Source: Azospirillum sp. B510
GTDB taxonomy: Bacteria > Pseudomonadota > Alphaproteobacteria > Azospirillales > Azospirillaceae
Direction of reading: 5' to 3'
DNA length: 64,000 nt
Assembly (NCBI RefSeq): GCF_000010725.1
Contig: NC_013856.1
Span: forward strand, 186,001 to 250,000
Made by a program: the position numbers and the translations under genes. Shown piece by piece: positions 8,932 through 17,678 of the stretch; position 1 is the stretch's first letter, and every line of letters starts with the position of its first letter. Under the pieces are notes generated by a model. The model saw only the letters and a list, made by a program, of their open reading frames with translations, did no database searches and was not told the DNA's origin.

Positions 8932-9340
8932 ATGCGAAAGTTCGATCTGACCATTGATGTCAGCGAGGCGTTGCCCCTGCCGGGCCAGACCGCCATCGCG
9001 GCAACCCTGTTCCTGCCCGATATTTTGCTGCCGATGCACGGCCGATCCTGATGTTCTGTCGCCGGGGGCGGATACGCCCGCGGTTAGCCGCAAAGTTTGT
9101 GCCCGATCTCATCCATCCCTTTCACCGGGAGGATGTGCCCGAGGATATTCTTCAGGCTGACATGGCGGGAGGATACCCTCTGCGCAGCAATCCGCCCTAT
9201 TGGGGAGGCGCGACGATCCCGAACTGTGTCGTGACGATGATGGGGCCGGGGATCATGCGGGATGAAGCCGCCAGCGTCGATGTGCCGGTGTTTTTCGGGG
9301 TAACATCGGGTGCTCTTTCCTCCACACCCATGGCGTTACG
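8932..9340 (+). pseudogene. Decayed alpha/beta hydrolase
   Basis: The first frame (ATG 8932) reads MRKFDLTIDVSEALPLPG through TLFLPD and then stops. Shifting frame gives DARPILMFCR followed by a GGGY-like remnant, as in hydrolases with an HGGGY/PGGGY oxyanion motif. After an apparent internal deletion, a long segment remains: FHREDVPEDI, ADMAGGYPLR, PPYWGGA and VVTMMGPGIMRDEAASVDVPVFFGV, typical of the cap and the strand before the catalytic Asp. At least one frameshift and one deletion are needed. It therefore looks like a dead hydrolase gene next to the reductase unit. Confidence 0.65.
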
Positions 9341-9346
9341 TTATCC

Positions 9347-9372
9347 AAAAAAGAGGCCGCCCGGAGGCGGCC
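9347..9372 (-). terminator. Rho-independent terminator (minus strand)
   Basis: Arms GGCCGCC (9355-9361) and GGCGGCC (9366-9372) form a seven-pair GC stem with a four-base loop. On the minus strand the stem is followed by a run of six T (9352-9347). It could end the RND operon, although it lies 125 bases beyond the RND stop, or a short transcript starting near site B. Confidence 0.75.
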
Positions 9373-9465
9373 AGATATGGGAAGAAAGAATCAGCCGTAG
9401 CAATCACCCGACCGTACAGCCGCCCTAAGCTTAGAATACCAGGATATGCGGCGCAAGAATAAACA

Positions 9466-9488
9466 GAACAACGTTCTGATATAAGAAC
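9466..9488 (+). promoter_or_regulatory. GAAC-type operator site B (no gene behind it)
   Basis: GAAC at 9466, GTTC at 9473 and GAAC at 9485 match the consensus exactly, including the CAG/CTG flanks around the core. It lies just downstream of the RND gene's 3' end and after the decayed hydrolase, that is, between convergent genes, not in front of an intact gene. See findings. Confidence 0.6.
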
Positions 9489-9496
9489 AATGCGGT

Positions 9497-11959
9497 CTAA
9501 GGGTTGCTGCCCCTCAGCGTCGCGGCATGCTGGCCGTCGCGGTGGATTGCGGCGCCGGCCGGGCGCTTGCTCGGCAGCAGGAAGTAGGACAGAGCCGGAA
9601 TGAGGACCAGTGCACCGATCATGTTCCACAAGAACATGAAGGTCAGCAGGATGCCCATGTCGGCCTGGAATTTGATCGGCGACCACGCCCAGGGAATCAC
9701 ACCCGCCGCCATGGTCAGGCCGATCAGCGCAACCACCTTGCCGGTGAAGCCCAGGGATTCGCGATAGGCGTCCGACAAGCTGGCGCCTTGTCGCTGGAAG
9801 ACAAGCTGGATGCTGAGAAGGTAGAGCGCATAATCGACACCCACCCCGACCCCGAGCGCGATCACCGGCAGGGTGGCGACCTTGATACCGATCCCCAGCC
9901 AGACCATCAGCGCTTCGCATAGGAACGAGGTGATGACCAGCGGCACCAGCGCCACCAGCACGGCCCGCCAACTGCGGAAGGTCATGAAGCACAGCACGAT
10001 CACCGCGCCGTACAGCAGGAAATGGATGTTCCAGAATGCCCGCTGCACCACGTCATTGGTCGCGGCCTCGATGCCGGCCGTGCCGGCGGCCAGCAGGAAC
10101 TGGCGGTCAGGCGTGTTGTGCTGCGCGGCGAACTCAGTGGCCGCTGCGGTCATCCGCTGGAGCGTGACCGACTTATGGTCGGCAAGATAGGCAATCACCG
10201 GCATGATCGCGCATTCGGTGTTGACCAGATCCGGCTGATTGACGACGAGCTGATTCCGCGCGTTTGAGGTGACGTTCGGATTGCGCAGCAGGGCGATCCA
10301 CTTCGGATTTCCCTCATAAAGGCCGGCGTTGATGAATTGGATCGCCTCGGGAGCGCTGCGAACCGTTACGACGCCAGGAACCTCGCGCAACCGTTCACTG
10401 AGGCGCAAGGTTTCCGTCAGTGTTTCGAAGGTTTCGCATTGGTCACGGGGTGTTTTGACGATTACGGAGAACTGGTCGCTTGACAGCTCGTAATGACCGT
10501 TCACATAGGCGATATCCTGATTGTAGCGGGAATTGGTCCGCAATTCCGGTGCGCCGGCGTCGAGGTCGCCGACCTGGATGTGCGTTCGGGCTTCCAGCGA
10601 GATCCCGGTCACCAGAGCGGTGGCGGCGACCGCCGTGCTTGCCCAGGGCAACTGGGTGAACCGGACAAGGGTTCCCCAAAGCGTGTCCGCCACCTGCTTC
10701 TGACCGTCCGCTTTCCGCAGCGACCGCTGCGCCGCCGTCCGGCTGACTCCGGTATAGGACAGCAGAACCGGAATCAGCACCAGTTTGGTGAACACCAGAA
10801 CCGAAACGCCCAGGCTGGTCGAGAGGGCGAGATCGTGGATGACCGGAATGTCGATGATGAAGAGGACGGCGAAACCAACAATGTTGACCAAAAGTGCGGC
10901 CAGACCGGCGGCGAACAGTCGCCGGAAGGTGTAGCGGGCGGCAACGTACTTGTCGGTGCCCCGCGCGATGTCCTGCATGATGCCGTTCATCTTCTGCGCG
11001 CCATGAGACAGTCCGATGGCAAAGATCAGGAACGGTCCCAAGGTAGAGTAAGGATCCAGTTCGAAGCCGAACACCCGCATCAGCCCGAGCATCCAGACCA
11101 CGCCCAGCAGGGACGCGACGACAAGCAGGATGGTGCTCCGCAGGCAGCGGGTATAGAAGAAAACGAATAGCGTGGCGACTGCGACCGAGAAGGCGAAATA
11201 GGTGATGACCTGGCCGAGGCCGGCGATCAGGTCACCCATCAGCCGGGCGAAACCGACGACATGGATCTGGATGCGGTCGTCCTGGTTGGCGGCGAAGATC
11301 GCGTCGAGCCTGTCGTTGAAGTCCCGATAGTTGAAGTTGGTGCCCGCCGTATCGGTGCTGTCGAGTAGGGGAACCAGGATCATGCTCGATTTCAGATCCC
11401 GGCCGATCAGGCTTCCAACGATGTTCGCGCGCTGAATGTTGCGGCGGAGCTCCTCAATCTTTTCGGGCGACCCGTCGAAACGGTCGGGCATGACCGGACC
11501 ACCCCGGAATCCTTCCTCCGTCACTTCGGTCCAGCGAACGATCGGCATCCACAGTGACCTCATCCAGGAACGGTCGACGCCCGGCATCAAATAGACCGCA
11601 TCGTTGATCCGTCGCAGAATATCGAGGTAATGGGAATCGAGAACGGTGCCGTCACGGGTCTCGATCACGATGCGGACTGCATTGCCGAGACCGCGCAAAG
11701 CCTCCTTGTTCTGGAGATAGTTCTGAATCCAGGGCTGCGATTGCGGAATCATGCGCTCGAAGCTGGCATTCACGGTCATCCGGGATGCTTGCAAGCCGAG
11801 CACGCTTGACACGATGGCAATGACCAGTAGGATCAGCAGCCTATGATTGAAGATCAGTCGCTCCAGCCAGTTGCCCGATTGCATCGGGAAATCCCTGCGA
11901 TCCCGGACGATCGGCAGAGAAAGAGTATCATGCCCATGCGATGCCACTTCAGACCTCAT
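9497..11959 (-). CDS. RND-superfamily (MMPL-type) transporter
   Basis: An approximately 820-residue inner-membrane protein with the RND plan: one N-terminal membrane segment, a large periplasmic loop, a block of five or six segments (about 240-420), then a second loop and block (about 640-800). The motif GVGVGVDYALYLLS near residue 720 is the MMPL/SSD-type Asp-Tyr pair; the equivalent first-half region is FAIGLSHGAQKM. Such proteins move hydrophobic substrates using the proton gradient. ATG 11959 (AGGA just upstream) or 11884 (AGGGA) could be the start. It follows the YCF48-like gene by 18 bases. Confidence 0.92.
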   Translation of the reverse strand: MRSEVASHGHDTLSLPIVRDRRDFPMQSGNWLERLIFNHRLLILLVIAIVSSVLGLQASRMTVNASFERMIPQSQPWIQNYLQNKEALRGLGNAVRIVIETRDGTVLDSHYLDILRRINDAVYLMPGVDRSWMRSLWMPIVRWTEVTEEGFRGGPVMPDRFDGSPEKIEELRRNIQRANIVGSLIGRDLKSSMILVPLLDSTDTAGTNFNYRDFNDRLDAIFAANQDDRIQIHVVGFARLMGDLIAGLGQVITYFAFSVAVATLFVFFYTRCLRSTILLVVASLLGVVWMLGLMRVFGFELDPYSTLGPFLIFAIGLSHGAQKMNGIMQDIARGTDKYVAARYTFRRLFAAGLAALLVNIVGFAVLFIIDIPVIHDLALSTSLGVSVLVFTKLVLIPVLLSYTGVSRTAAQRSLRKADGQKQVADTLWGTLVRFTQLPWASTAVAATALVTGISLEARTHIQVGDLDAGAPELRTNSRYNQDIAYVNGHYELSSDQFSVIVKTPRDQCETFETLTETLRLSERLREVPGVVTVRSAPEAIQFINAGLYEGNPKWIALLRNPNVTSNARNQLVVNQPDLVNTECAIMPVIAYLADHKSVTLQRMTAAATEFAAQHNTPDRQFLLAAGTAGIEAATNDVVQRAFWNIHFLLYGAVIVLCFMTFRSWRAVLVALVPLVITSFLCEALMVWLGIGIKVATLPVIALGVGVGVDYALYLLSIQLVFQRQGASLSDAYRESLGFTGKVVALIGLTMAAGVIPWAWSPIKFQADMGILLTFMFLWNMIGALVLIPALSYFLLPSKRPAGAAIHRDGQHAATLRGSNP

Positions 11960-11977
11960 CAATTCCTGGCGTGGCGT

Positions 11978-13078
11978 TTACCGCCGAACGTTGTTCTGGA
12001 CGATCGGCTCGCGCCACACACCCGAAAGCCCTGTCACCACAACCGTGTCCGCGCCTGCTGGCACGACGCTGGTCAGCAGGGTCGGTGTCCTGACCGGCTG
12101 GACCGCGAAGCCAGTTCCATCGATGCCGCCGATCAGCAGTCGGCCGCCTTGGGTGACCAGGGCAAGCTTGTCGTTGCCAAGTGAGGTGGCATTGTTGATG
12201 CTGTCGCCTTGCGCCGGCAGGTCCAGGCCGGTCCAGCGTTCGCCGCCATCGGTGCTGAGAACGGCATTTCCACGCAATCCGAACGCAATCAGACGCTCGC
12301 CCTGTCCGGTAATGCCGAACAAGGTTCCTTCGTACGGTGTCGTACAGGGGACGAAGCGGCCGGCGTTGGTGTCGAGGCGCCAGATTCGCCCCATTTCTCC
12401 GGTGATGAACACCCGGTCGCCGATGCCGGCCACTGCCGTCAGGTGCAGATCATCAACCTGATCGATACGGTCCAGCCAGGGTTCCCAGTTGTTGCCACCG
12501 TCCCGCGTGGCCAGAACCATACCGAACGCGCCGACCGCGAAGCCCTCCTGTGCGGTGCGGAACCAGACACCGAGAAGAGGCAACTCCGGACCGTTCTGGT
12601 AGTTCAGGTCCATAGCTTCCAGAATGCGGGTCGCCTTGGCGTCCCCGGCATCCCGCAACCGGCCGTAATGCTTGCGCAGAAGGGCCTCGCTGCTGCGTCC
12701 GTCGAGTTGCCTGATCCAGGTCTGACCACCATCGGCGGTGTGCAGAATGACCCCGCCGTGCCCGACCGCCCATCCATCGCGCCAGGTTGGAAACTGGACC
12801 GCCACCAGGGTGGTGCTGACTGGGCTCGCTACCTGCGTCCAACTCCGCCCGTTGTCGTTCGACAGAACGATCCGGCCAAGCTCGCCCACCGCGACCAGAC
12901 GATCGCCGGCCGCCGCCACGGCGAGCATCATGCTGGTGCTCGCCCGAGCGGTGATCTCCGCCGGTACGTCCAGTGGGTCACGAAAGCGCGGCGTCTCGGC
13001 CCAGGCAAGGCCTGGCATGATTTCCGCCAGGCAGAGAAAAAAAACCGCGCTGCAAGGCATGATCCGATGAAGCCCCAC
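11978..13078 (-). CDS. YCF48-like exported beta-propeller protein with Asp-box (BNR) repeats
   Basis: A 366-residue protein with a signal peptide (VFFLCLAEIMPGLAWAE) and at least four Asp-box motifs: SNDNGRSW, TADGGQTW, TRDGGNNW and STDGGERW, spaced through the chain as expected of a propeller related to photosystem assembly factor YCF48. I chose GTG at 13078 because AGGACAG precedes it well and it gives a normal signal peptide; ATG 13060 is an alternative. From general knowledge, similar proteins sit beside RND exporters in hydrocarbon and steroid catabolic clusters. It probably acts in the periplasm with the RND protein. Operator site C lies about 190 bases upstream. Confidence 0.85.
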   Translation of the reverse strand: MGLHRIMPCSAVFFLCLAEIMPGLAWAETPRFRDPLDVPAEITARASTSMMLAVAAAGDRLVAVGELGRIVLSNDNGRSWTQVASPVSTTLVAVQFPTWRDGWAVGHGGVILHTADGGQTWIRQLDGRSSEALLRKHYGRLRDAGDAKATRILEAMDLNYQNGPELPLLGVWFRTAQEGFAVGAFGMVLATRDGGNNWEPWLDRIDQVDDLHLTAVAGIGDRVFITGEMGRIWRLDTNAGRFVPCTTPYEGTLFGITGQGERLIAFGLRGNAVLSTDGGERWTGLDLPAQGDSINNATSLGNDKLALVTQGGRLLIGGIDGTGFAVQPVRTPTLLTSVVPAGADTVVVTGLSGVWREPIVQNNVRR

Positions 13079-13262
13079 GCCTGTCCTCCCTATTTTGTTG
13101 GACCGGCCATTTCGTCCGATCCATTGCGTCGTCTGTGGGATCGATGTCGTTGGATTGCGACCGCTTTTCCTACCGCCGGGCATCCTCCTTAATCCCCCCT
13201 GCTACCTGATTTGTGCTCCGGAGGCGAAAGAGGGGTCCGTCAGTTTGGATTTCTATCTTACC

Positions 13263-13285
13263 GAACACAGTTCTGATATCTGAAC
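13263..13285 (+). promoter_or_regulatory. GAAC-type operator site C
   Basis: GAAC at 13263, GTTC at 13270 and GAAC at 13282 match the consensus exactly, with TGATATCT between. It lies in the 364-base gap 13079-13442 before the YCF48-RND operon; the gap holds no other feature I can support besides AT-rich DNA around 13310-13400. Confidence 0.65.
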
Positions 13286-13442
13286 ATGACTCTTGCCGAT
13301 ATGCAATCTGCAAAATGGCTTGTCTCCTATACAGTCTAAGAATTTGATGGCTGATATGGAGAAATAAACACCATATAATGTATATATGGAAAATGATAAC
13401 CACTATATCCAGTTGGTGGGTGGATCGGATGAGGCTGCGGGG

Positions 13443-14375
13443 TCAGGTGATCTCGCCTGGGTTGAAGGGAATTTGAATTTCTCGGTCGGGCGGAAACCGG
13501 GCGAGGAGAAAGTCGATGAAAGCGTGAACCAACTGCTGGGAACGGCGCTGGGGGGAATACAACAGCGAAATCTGCGGCATCCTTGCGTCGAACCGTTCCA
13601 GGATCCTGCACAACCGTCCATTGGCCAACAGGCCGGACAACTGATAGACCGGCGCCTGGACAAGGCCGAGGCCGAGCAAGGCCGCATGGATACGGGGTTC
13701 ACCGTCATTAAACAGCAAGCTGCCTGGAAGCTCGCGAAACATCGTCTGACCATCTCTCACAAACTGCCATGGCACGATCCGCCCTGATCGGGATGAGCGG
13801 ATGTTGATGACCCGGTGTGTATCCAGATCCTCGATTGCCTGTGGTTCTCCATGGTGGGCGAGATAGGAGGGGGCGGCGGCCGTCGCGAGTTGGCAGAAAC
13901 CGAGTGGTCGGGCGATCAGGCCGGTATCTGCGATCGGCCCGACGCGGATCATGATGTCGTACCCCTCGTCCGACAGATCGAACGCCCGCGCGGAGTAACT
14001 GATGTCGAAAGTGATGTTGGGGTATTGCGCCATGAACTCTGGCAAAATCGGGAGCACAATGCAGTTGCCGACCGTCGCGGGCATATCGATGCTCAGGCGA
14101 CCACGCCGCAGGCCCGAGGTTCCGGACAGTTGGGCTTCCGCTCCGGAAATCTGTTCCAGGATGGTCCGGCAATGGTCGAGATAACTCTGCCCATCCGTGG
14201 TCAGACTGCTTCCTTTTGGTGAGCGCTGGATCAATGGTATGCCAAGCGTCCGTTCGAGCTGTGCGAGGTGCATGGACACCATGGCGGGAGACAACCGCAG
14301 CATGGATGCCGCCGAGCGGATACCACCACTGTCGGCGATTTGGACGAACACTTCCATCGCACGCAACTTGTCCAT
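13443..14375 (-). CDS. LysR-family transcriptional regulator
   Basis: A 310-residue LysR regulator: the winged helix-turn-helix occupies about residues 1-60 (MDKLRAMEVFVQIADSGG, then SAASMLRLSPAMVSMHLAQLE), followed by a periplasmic-binding-like effector domain ending in QQLVHAFIDFL. ATG 14375 gives the usual start. It is divergent from the SDR/P450 genes, the classic arrangement for a regulator of that unit. A TGGTC-G-GACCA dyad lies in the shared promoter at 14456. Confidence 0.92.
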   Translation of the reverse strand: MDKLRAMEVFVQIADSGGIRSAASMLRLSPAMVSMHLAQLERTLGIPLIQRSPKGSSLTTDGQSYLDHCRTILEQISGAEAQLSGTSGLRRGRLSIDMPATVGNCIVLPILPEFMAQYPNITFDISYSARAFDLSDEGYDIMIRVGPIADTGLIARPLGFCQLATAAAPSYLAHHGEPQAIEDLDTHRVINIRSSRSGRIVPWQFVRDGQTMFRELPGSLLFNDGEPRIHAALLGLGLVQAPVYQLSGLLANGRLCRILERFDARMPQISLLYSPQRRSQQLVHAFIDFLLARFPPDREIQIPFNPGEIT

Positions 14376-14455
14376 CGGGAAACCTGTCGGTGTTTGGGAA
14401 ATTTGAACAGGGAGTTTAGCGTCATCCTTCTTACTCCGGCAGAGGGTTTGATGCA

Positions 14456-14466
14456 TGGTCGGACCA
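14456..14466. promoter_or_regulatory. Dyad in the LysR/SDR divergent promoter
   Basis: TGGTC-G-GACCA is a perfect 11-base dyad about 58 bases before the SDR start and 81 bases before the LysR start. It contains a T-N-A type core as in LysR boxes and is a candidate binding site. No GAAC-type element is present here, so this unit may be under different control. Confidence 0.4.
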
Positions 14467-14523
14467 TCTGGTTAGCAAACTAAAAGGCTTGGAACCAAGC
14501 AGGCCTCGGGAGATGCAAGGATC

Positions 14524-15321
14524 ATGGATAAATCGAACTCCTGGCCGGGGCTATACAGCCTTGCCGGCCAGACCGCCGTAGTGACCGGTGCCGGTTCCGG
14601 TATCGGCGCGAGCATTGCCGCGCTGTTCGCCGCTGCCGGCGCCCGCGTCGTCATCGCGGAGATCGACGAAGCGGCCGGGGCCGCTACGGCGGAGCGTCTG
14701 ATGGCCGAAGGGCGGCAGGCCATTGCGGTGACCACCGATGTGGCCGACGACTCCTCTATCGCCGCGCTGTTCGACGCGGCGGAAGAAGCTTTTGGACGGA
14801 TCGGCATTCTGGTCAACAATGCCGGCATTTTTCCCAAGATCCACTTCCTGGACGTGACGAAAGCGCAGTGGGAGGCGATGCAGGCGGTCAACCTGCGCGG
14901 CGCCTTCGTCTGCATGCAGGAGGCGGTTCGTCGCATGCGCCGCCACGGCCAGGGCGGAGCAATCGTCAACGTGTCTTCGGTGTCGTCGAAGCAGGTGGCT
15001 GTTTTCAACAACGTCGCCTACAACGCCAGCAAGGCCGGCGTGAACGCCCTGACCAGCACGGCTGCTCTGGAATTCGCCGGAGACGGTATCCGGGTGAACG
15101 CGGTACTTCCCGGCGCCGTGATGACCGGGGGTGCGCGCAAGGCATCCGCAACGGCGAGCTTGCCGATGGCCGGTCCGATGACCCAGCCCGGCCGGATGCC
15201 GCTGGGACGGGTTGGAACCGGAGAAGACATAGCGGCCGCCGCGCTGTTTCTGGCCAGCCCTGCCGCATCCTACGTCACCGGTCAGTTCCTAGCGGTCGAT
15301 GGCGGCTTCCAGATCAGTTGA
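14524..15321 (+). CDS. Short-chain dehydrogenase/reductase (SDR)
   Basis: A 265-residue classical SDR. The NAD(P) motif is TGAGSGIGA, followed by NNAGI near residue 98, the catalytic Ser in NVSSVSS and the YNASK catalytic Tyr/Lys pair near residue 160. The C-terminus ends FLAVDGGFQIS. It lies 57 bases before the P450, so it probably oxidises the alcohol made by that enzyme to a ketone, in the way that the unrelated alcohol dehydrogenase serves P450cam in camphor breakdown. The substrate is inferred only from context. Confidence 0.93.
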   Translation: MDKSNSWPGLYSLAGQTAVVTGAGSGIGASIAALFAAAGARVVIAEIDEAAGAATAERLMAEGRQAIAVTTDVADDSSIAALFDAAEEAFGRIGILVNNAGIFPKIHFLDVTKAQWEAMQAVNLRGAFVCMQEAVRRMRRHGQGGAIVNVSSVSSKQVAVFNNVAYNASKAGVNALTSTAALEFAGDGIRVNAVLPGAVMTGGARKASATASLPMAGPMTQPGRMPLGRVGTGEDIAAAALFLASPAASYVTGQFLAVDGGFQIS

Positions 15322-15378
15322 CGCTGCGCGCTCCTTCCATCGCACCCGTCTACATATCCGATTTCCGAGGGTTGAGAA

Positions 15379-16695
15379 ATGTCAGGCTGTCCTTTCGCCA
15401 AGCTCGCGCACGCCGCGGATTACCCAGATCATGTTCCAGCCGATCGCGTCTTCGACGTCGAAGTGTACGCTATTCCAGGAGCCGATCGTGATTTCCACCT
15501 CGCCCTTAAGGCCATGCATGATCATGGCCTGCCGGACGTCTTCTGGACTCCCCGTCAGGGCGGCCACTGGGTGGTGACACGCTATGAAGATATGATGGGA
15601 GTTCTGGCCGACCCCGTGAACTTCAGCAACGGCGCGATTGTGGTTCCGAAAAGCCGGAATCCAACCAGGGAGAATGGCTCTCTGCCGCTCTATCCCCTGA
15701 CAGCCGACCTGCCGGAGCATACCGCCTATCGCGCCCTGCTCAGCCCGACCTTCTCGCCGCGTGGGGTTCAGCAATTGTCTGAGCTGGCGCGCGCCGTCGC
15801 GATCCGGCTGGTGGAGGAGTTGAAGCCACGCGGGTCGTGCGAGTTCATCACCGACTTCGCCCAGCATCTGCCGATCGAGATCTTCATGTCGATCGTCGAT
15901 GTGCCGGCGGAGGATCGCGAGTGGTTGCTCGCGCTAACGGACAGGATGGTCCGGCCGGCCGAGCCGGAGGACATGCATAAGACCATGGGAACACTCTTCG
16001 GGTACGTCCGTGATCTGGTCGCCAAGCGGAAAGCCAAGCCTGGGAATGATCTGATCAGTTCGATCATCGCCGGCAAGGTGTTCGGACGGCCGATGGACGA
16101 CGATGAATTGACCGGGATGTGCGCGCTCATCCTGATCGGCGGCATGGATACGGTGGTGTCGGCGATGGGGTTCGCCGCCTGGTTCCTGGCGCGTCACCCT
16201 GATCATCGCCGTCAGTTGCTCGAAAACCCGGAACTGATCCCCAACGCGGTCGACGAGATGCTGCGGCGGCACTCCATCGTCAACATTGGCCGCCTGGTGA
16301 AGAACGATGTCACGGTCGGTGGGGTTGCGATGAAGGCGGGTGACATGCTGGTCATGCCGTCGCCGCTCGGCAGCATGGACGAACGCAAGTTCCCCGACCC
16401 GCTGACGGTAGATTTCACCCGTTCCAATAGTGGAGAATACTCGACCTTCGGCAAAGGCCCCCACCGTTGCCCGGGCGCCAATCTCGGCAGGGCTGAACTG
16501 CGGATCTTCGTTGAGGAATGGCTGCGCAGGATTCCCGACTTCCATGTTCGCGACGAGGCGGCCGTCGGGATGAGCTGCGGAATCAACGGCACCATCTATA
16601 GCCTTCCGCTCGAGTGGACTCCGCAGGAGTGGAGTTGCCCTGGAAAAGTGGCGGCCCGGAACGTGTCAACGACTGTGAGACAGCCCGAGTTATGA
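15379..16695 (+). CDS. Cytochrome P450, CYP101 (P450cam)-like
   Basis: A 438-residue soluble P450. The I-helix LIGGMDTVVS, the ExxR motif in DEMLRRHS, the heme loop FGKGPHRCPGANLGRAE with its Cys ligand, and IPDFHV near the end all follow P450cam closely, as does the N-terminal VPADRVFDVEVY segment. It would insert one oxygen into a cyclic hydrocarbon, with electrons from the ferredoxin (4642) and reductase (7237). The last 13 or so residues are read from the end of an IS3-family remnant that begins near 16654, so the native C-terminus was replaced. All catalytic parts are intact. Confidence 0.95.
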   Translation: MSGCPFAKLAHAADYPDHVPADRVFDVEVYAIPGADRDFHLALKAMHDHGLPDVFWTPRQGGHWVVTRYEDMMGVLADPVNFSNGAIVVPKSRNPTRENGSLPLYPLTADLPEHTAYRALLSPTFSPRGVQQLSELARAVAIRLVEELKPRGSCEFITDFAQHLPIEIFMSIVDVPAEDREWLLALTDRMVRPAEPEDMHKTMGTLFGYVRDLVAKRKAKPGNDLISSIIAGKVFGRPMDDDELTGMCALILIGGMDTVVSAMGFAAWFLARHPDHRRQLLENPELIPNAVDEMLRRHSIVNIGRLVKNDVTVGGVAMKAGDMLVMPSPLGSMDERKFPDPLTVDFTRSNSGEYSTFGKGPHRCPGANLGRAELRIFVEEWLRRIPDFHVRDEAAVGMSCGINGTIYSLPLEWTPQEWSCPGKVAARNVSTTVRQPEL

Positions 16696-16943
16696 ATTAG
16701 GCTTGGATGCTCTCCGGCTTTTGCGGCGGATTGATCCAGACTTCGATTGGCTTTGCGGGTGGTTGAGGCGCTTTGCGAACGAAACGCTCCGGTGTGCGGC
16801 GAAAGGCACGGTCGAGGGTTTGCTGGCGGGCGGCATGGTGGTGATCCCGGTTGTACCAGGTGAAGAAGTCCCGGCAGAAGGGCCTGGCATCCTCGATGGA
16901 GCCGAGATAGCGTCCGTCAAGATGGTGGAAATTCGGATGCGCG
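16654..16943 (-). mobile_element. IS3-family remnant, left copy (3' part of transposase)
   Basis: The minus strand encodes the C-terminal part of an IS3-type OrfB: CRDFFTWYNRDHHHA and then ARQQTLDRAFRRTPERF through PPQKPESIQA, stop at 16697. It matches the right-hand copy at 26451-26981 in inverted orientation, including the terminal bases. Relative to that copy it lacks about 57 bases between two short CGGCATGG repeats. The transposase is cut upstream where the IS256 element begins. Confidence 0.85.
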
Positions 16944-16959
16944 CTGAGGTGGCCATTGT

Positions 16960-17678
16960 TCAGGCGGCCTTTGGTGGAAAGGTGATGGCCGGTTGGCTTT
17001 CACTGGCCGGCGTCAGCTCGGCCATGGCCTCGACCTGCATGTAGCGGTTCTGGGTCTGCCATTCGTCATTCTGTTCGAGGAGCACCGCGCCGATCAGTCG
17101 GATGATCGATGCCTCACCTGGGAAGATGCCGACGACGTCGGCGCGGCGTTTGACCTCCTTGTTCAGGCGTTCCAAGGTGTTGGTGCTGTGCAGCTTGGTG
17201 CGATGCTGGGCGGGAAAGCCCATGTAGGCGAGCACGTCATGCTCGCTGCTGTCCATGAAGGAGGCCAGCTTGGGCCATCGGTCGCGCATCTGCTCGGCGA
17301 TATGTCGGAAGGCTTGGTGAGCGGCTTCGGCGTCGGGCTGGAGAAAGGCCTGGCGCAGAGCGGCGGCGGCCATGGAGTTCTGGGCCTTGGGCACATAGGC
17401 GAGCGCGTTGCGCATCCAGTGGACTCGGCAGCGCTGCCAAGTGGCGCCCATGACACGGGCGATGGCGGCCTTCAGCCCTTCATGGGCATCGGAAATCACC
17501 AGCTTCACGCCCTTCAGGCCGCGGGCCTTGAGTTTCTTGAGAAAATCGCTCCAGAACACCTCGGCTTCCGACGGGCCGATGTGCAGGCCGACGATCTCGC
17601 GCTTGCCCTCGGTGTTGGCGGCCACGGCGATTATGGCGGCGACGGAGACGATGCGTCCCCCCTCGCGCTGCTTGAGGT
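16960..17678 (-). pseudogene. IS256-family transposase, C-terminal part
   Basis: This part reads QREGGRIVSVAAIIAVAANT, then GLHIGPSEAEVFW, SDAHEGLKAAI and KVHWMRN-like CRVHWMRNALAYVPK, ending in the Glu-bearing NTLERLNKEVKRRADVVGIF region. These are the hallmark segments of IS256 transposases. Joining it to the N-terminal part after removal of ISAs1 and one copy of the 10-base duplication restores ATYLKQREGG in frame. Confidence 0.88.
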
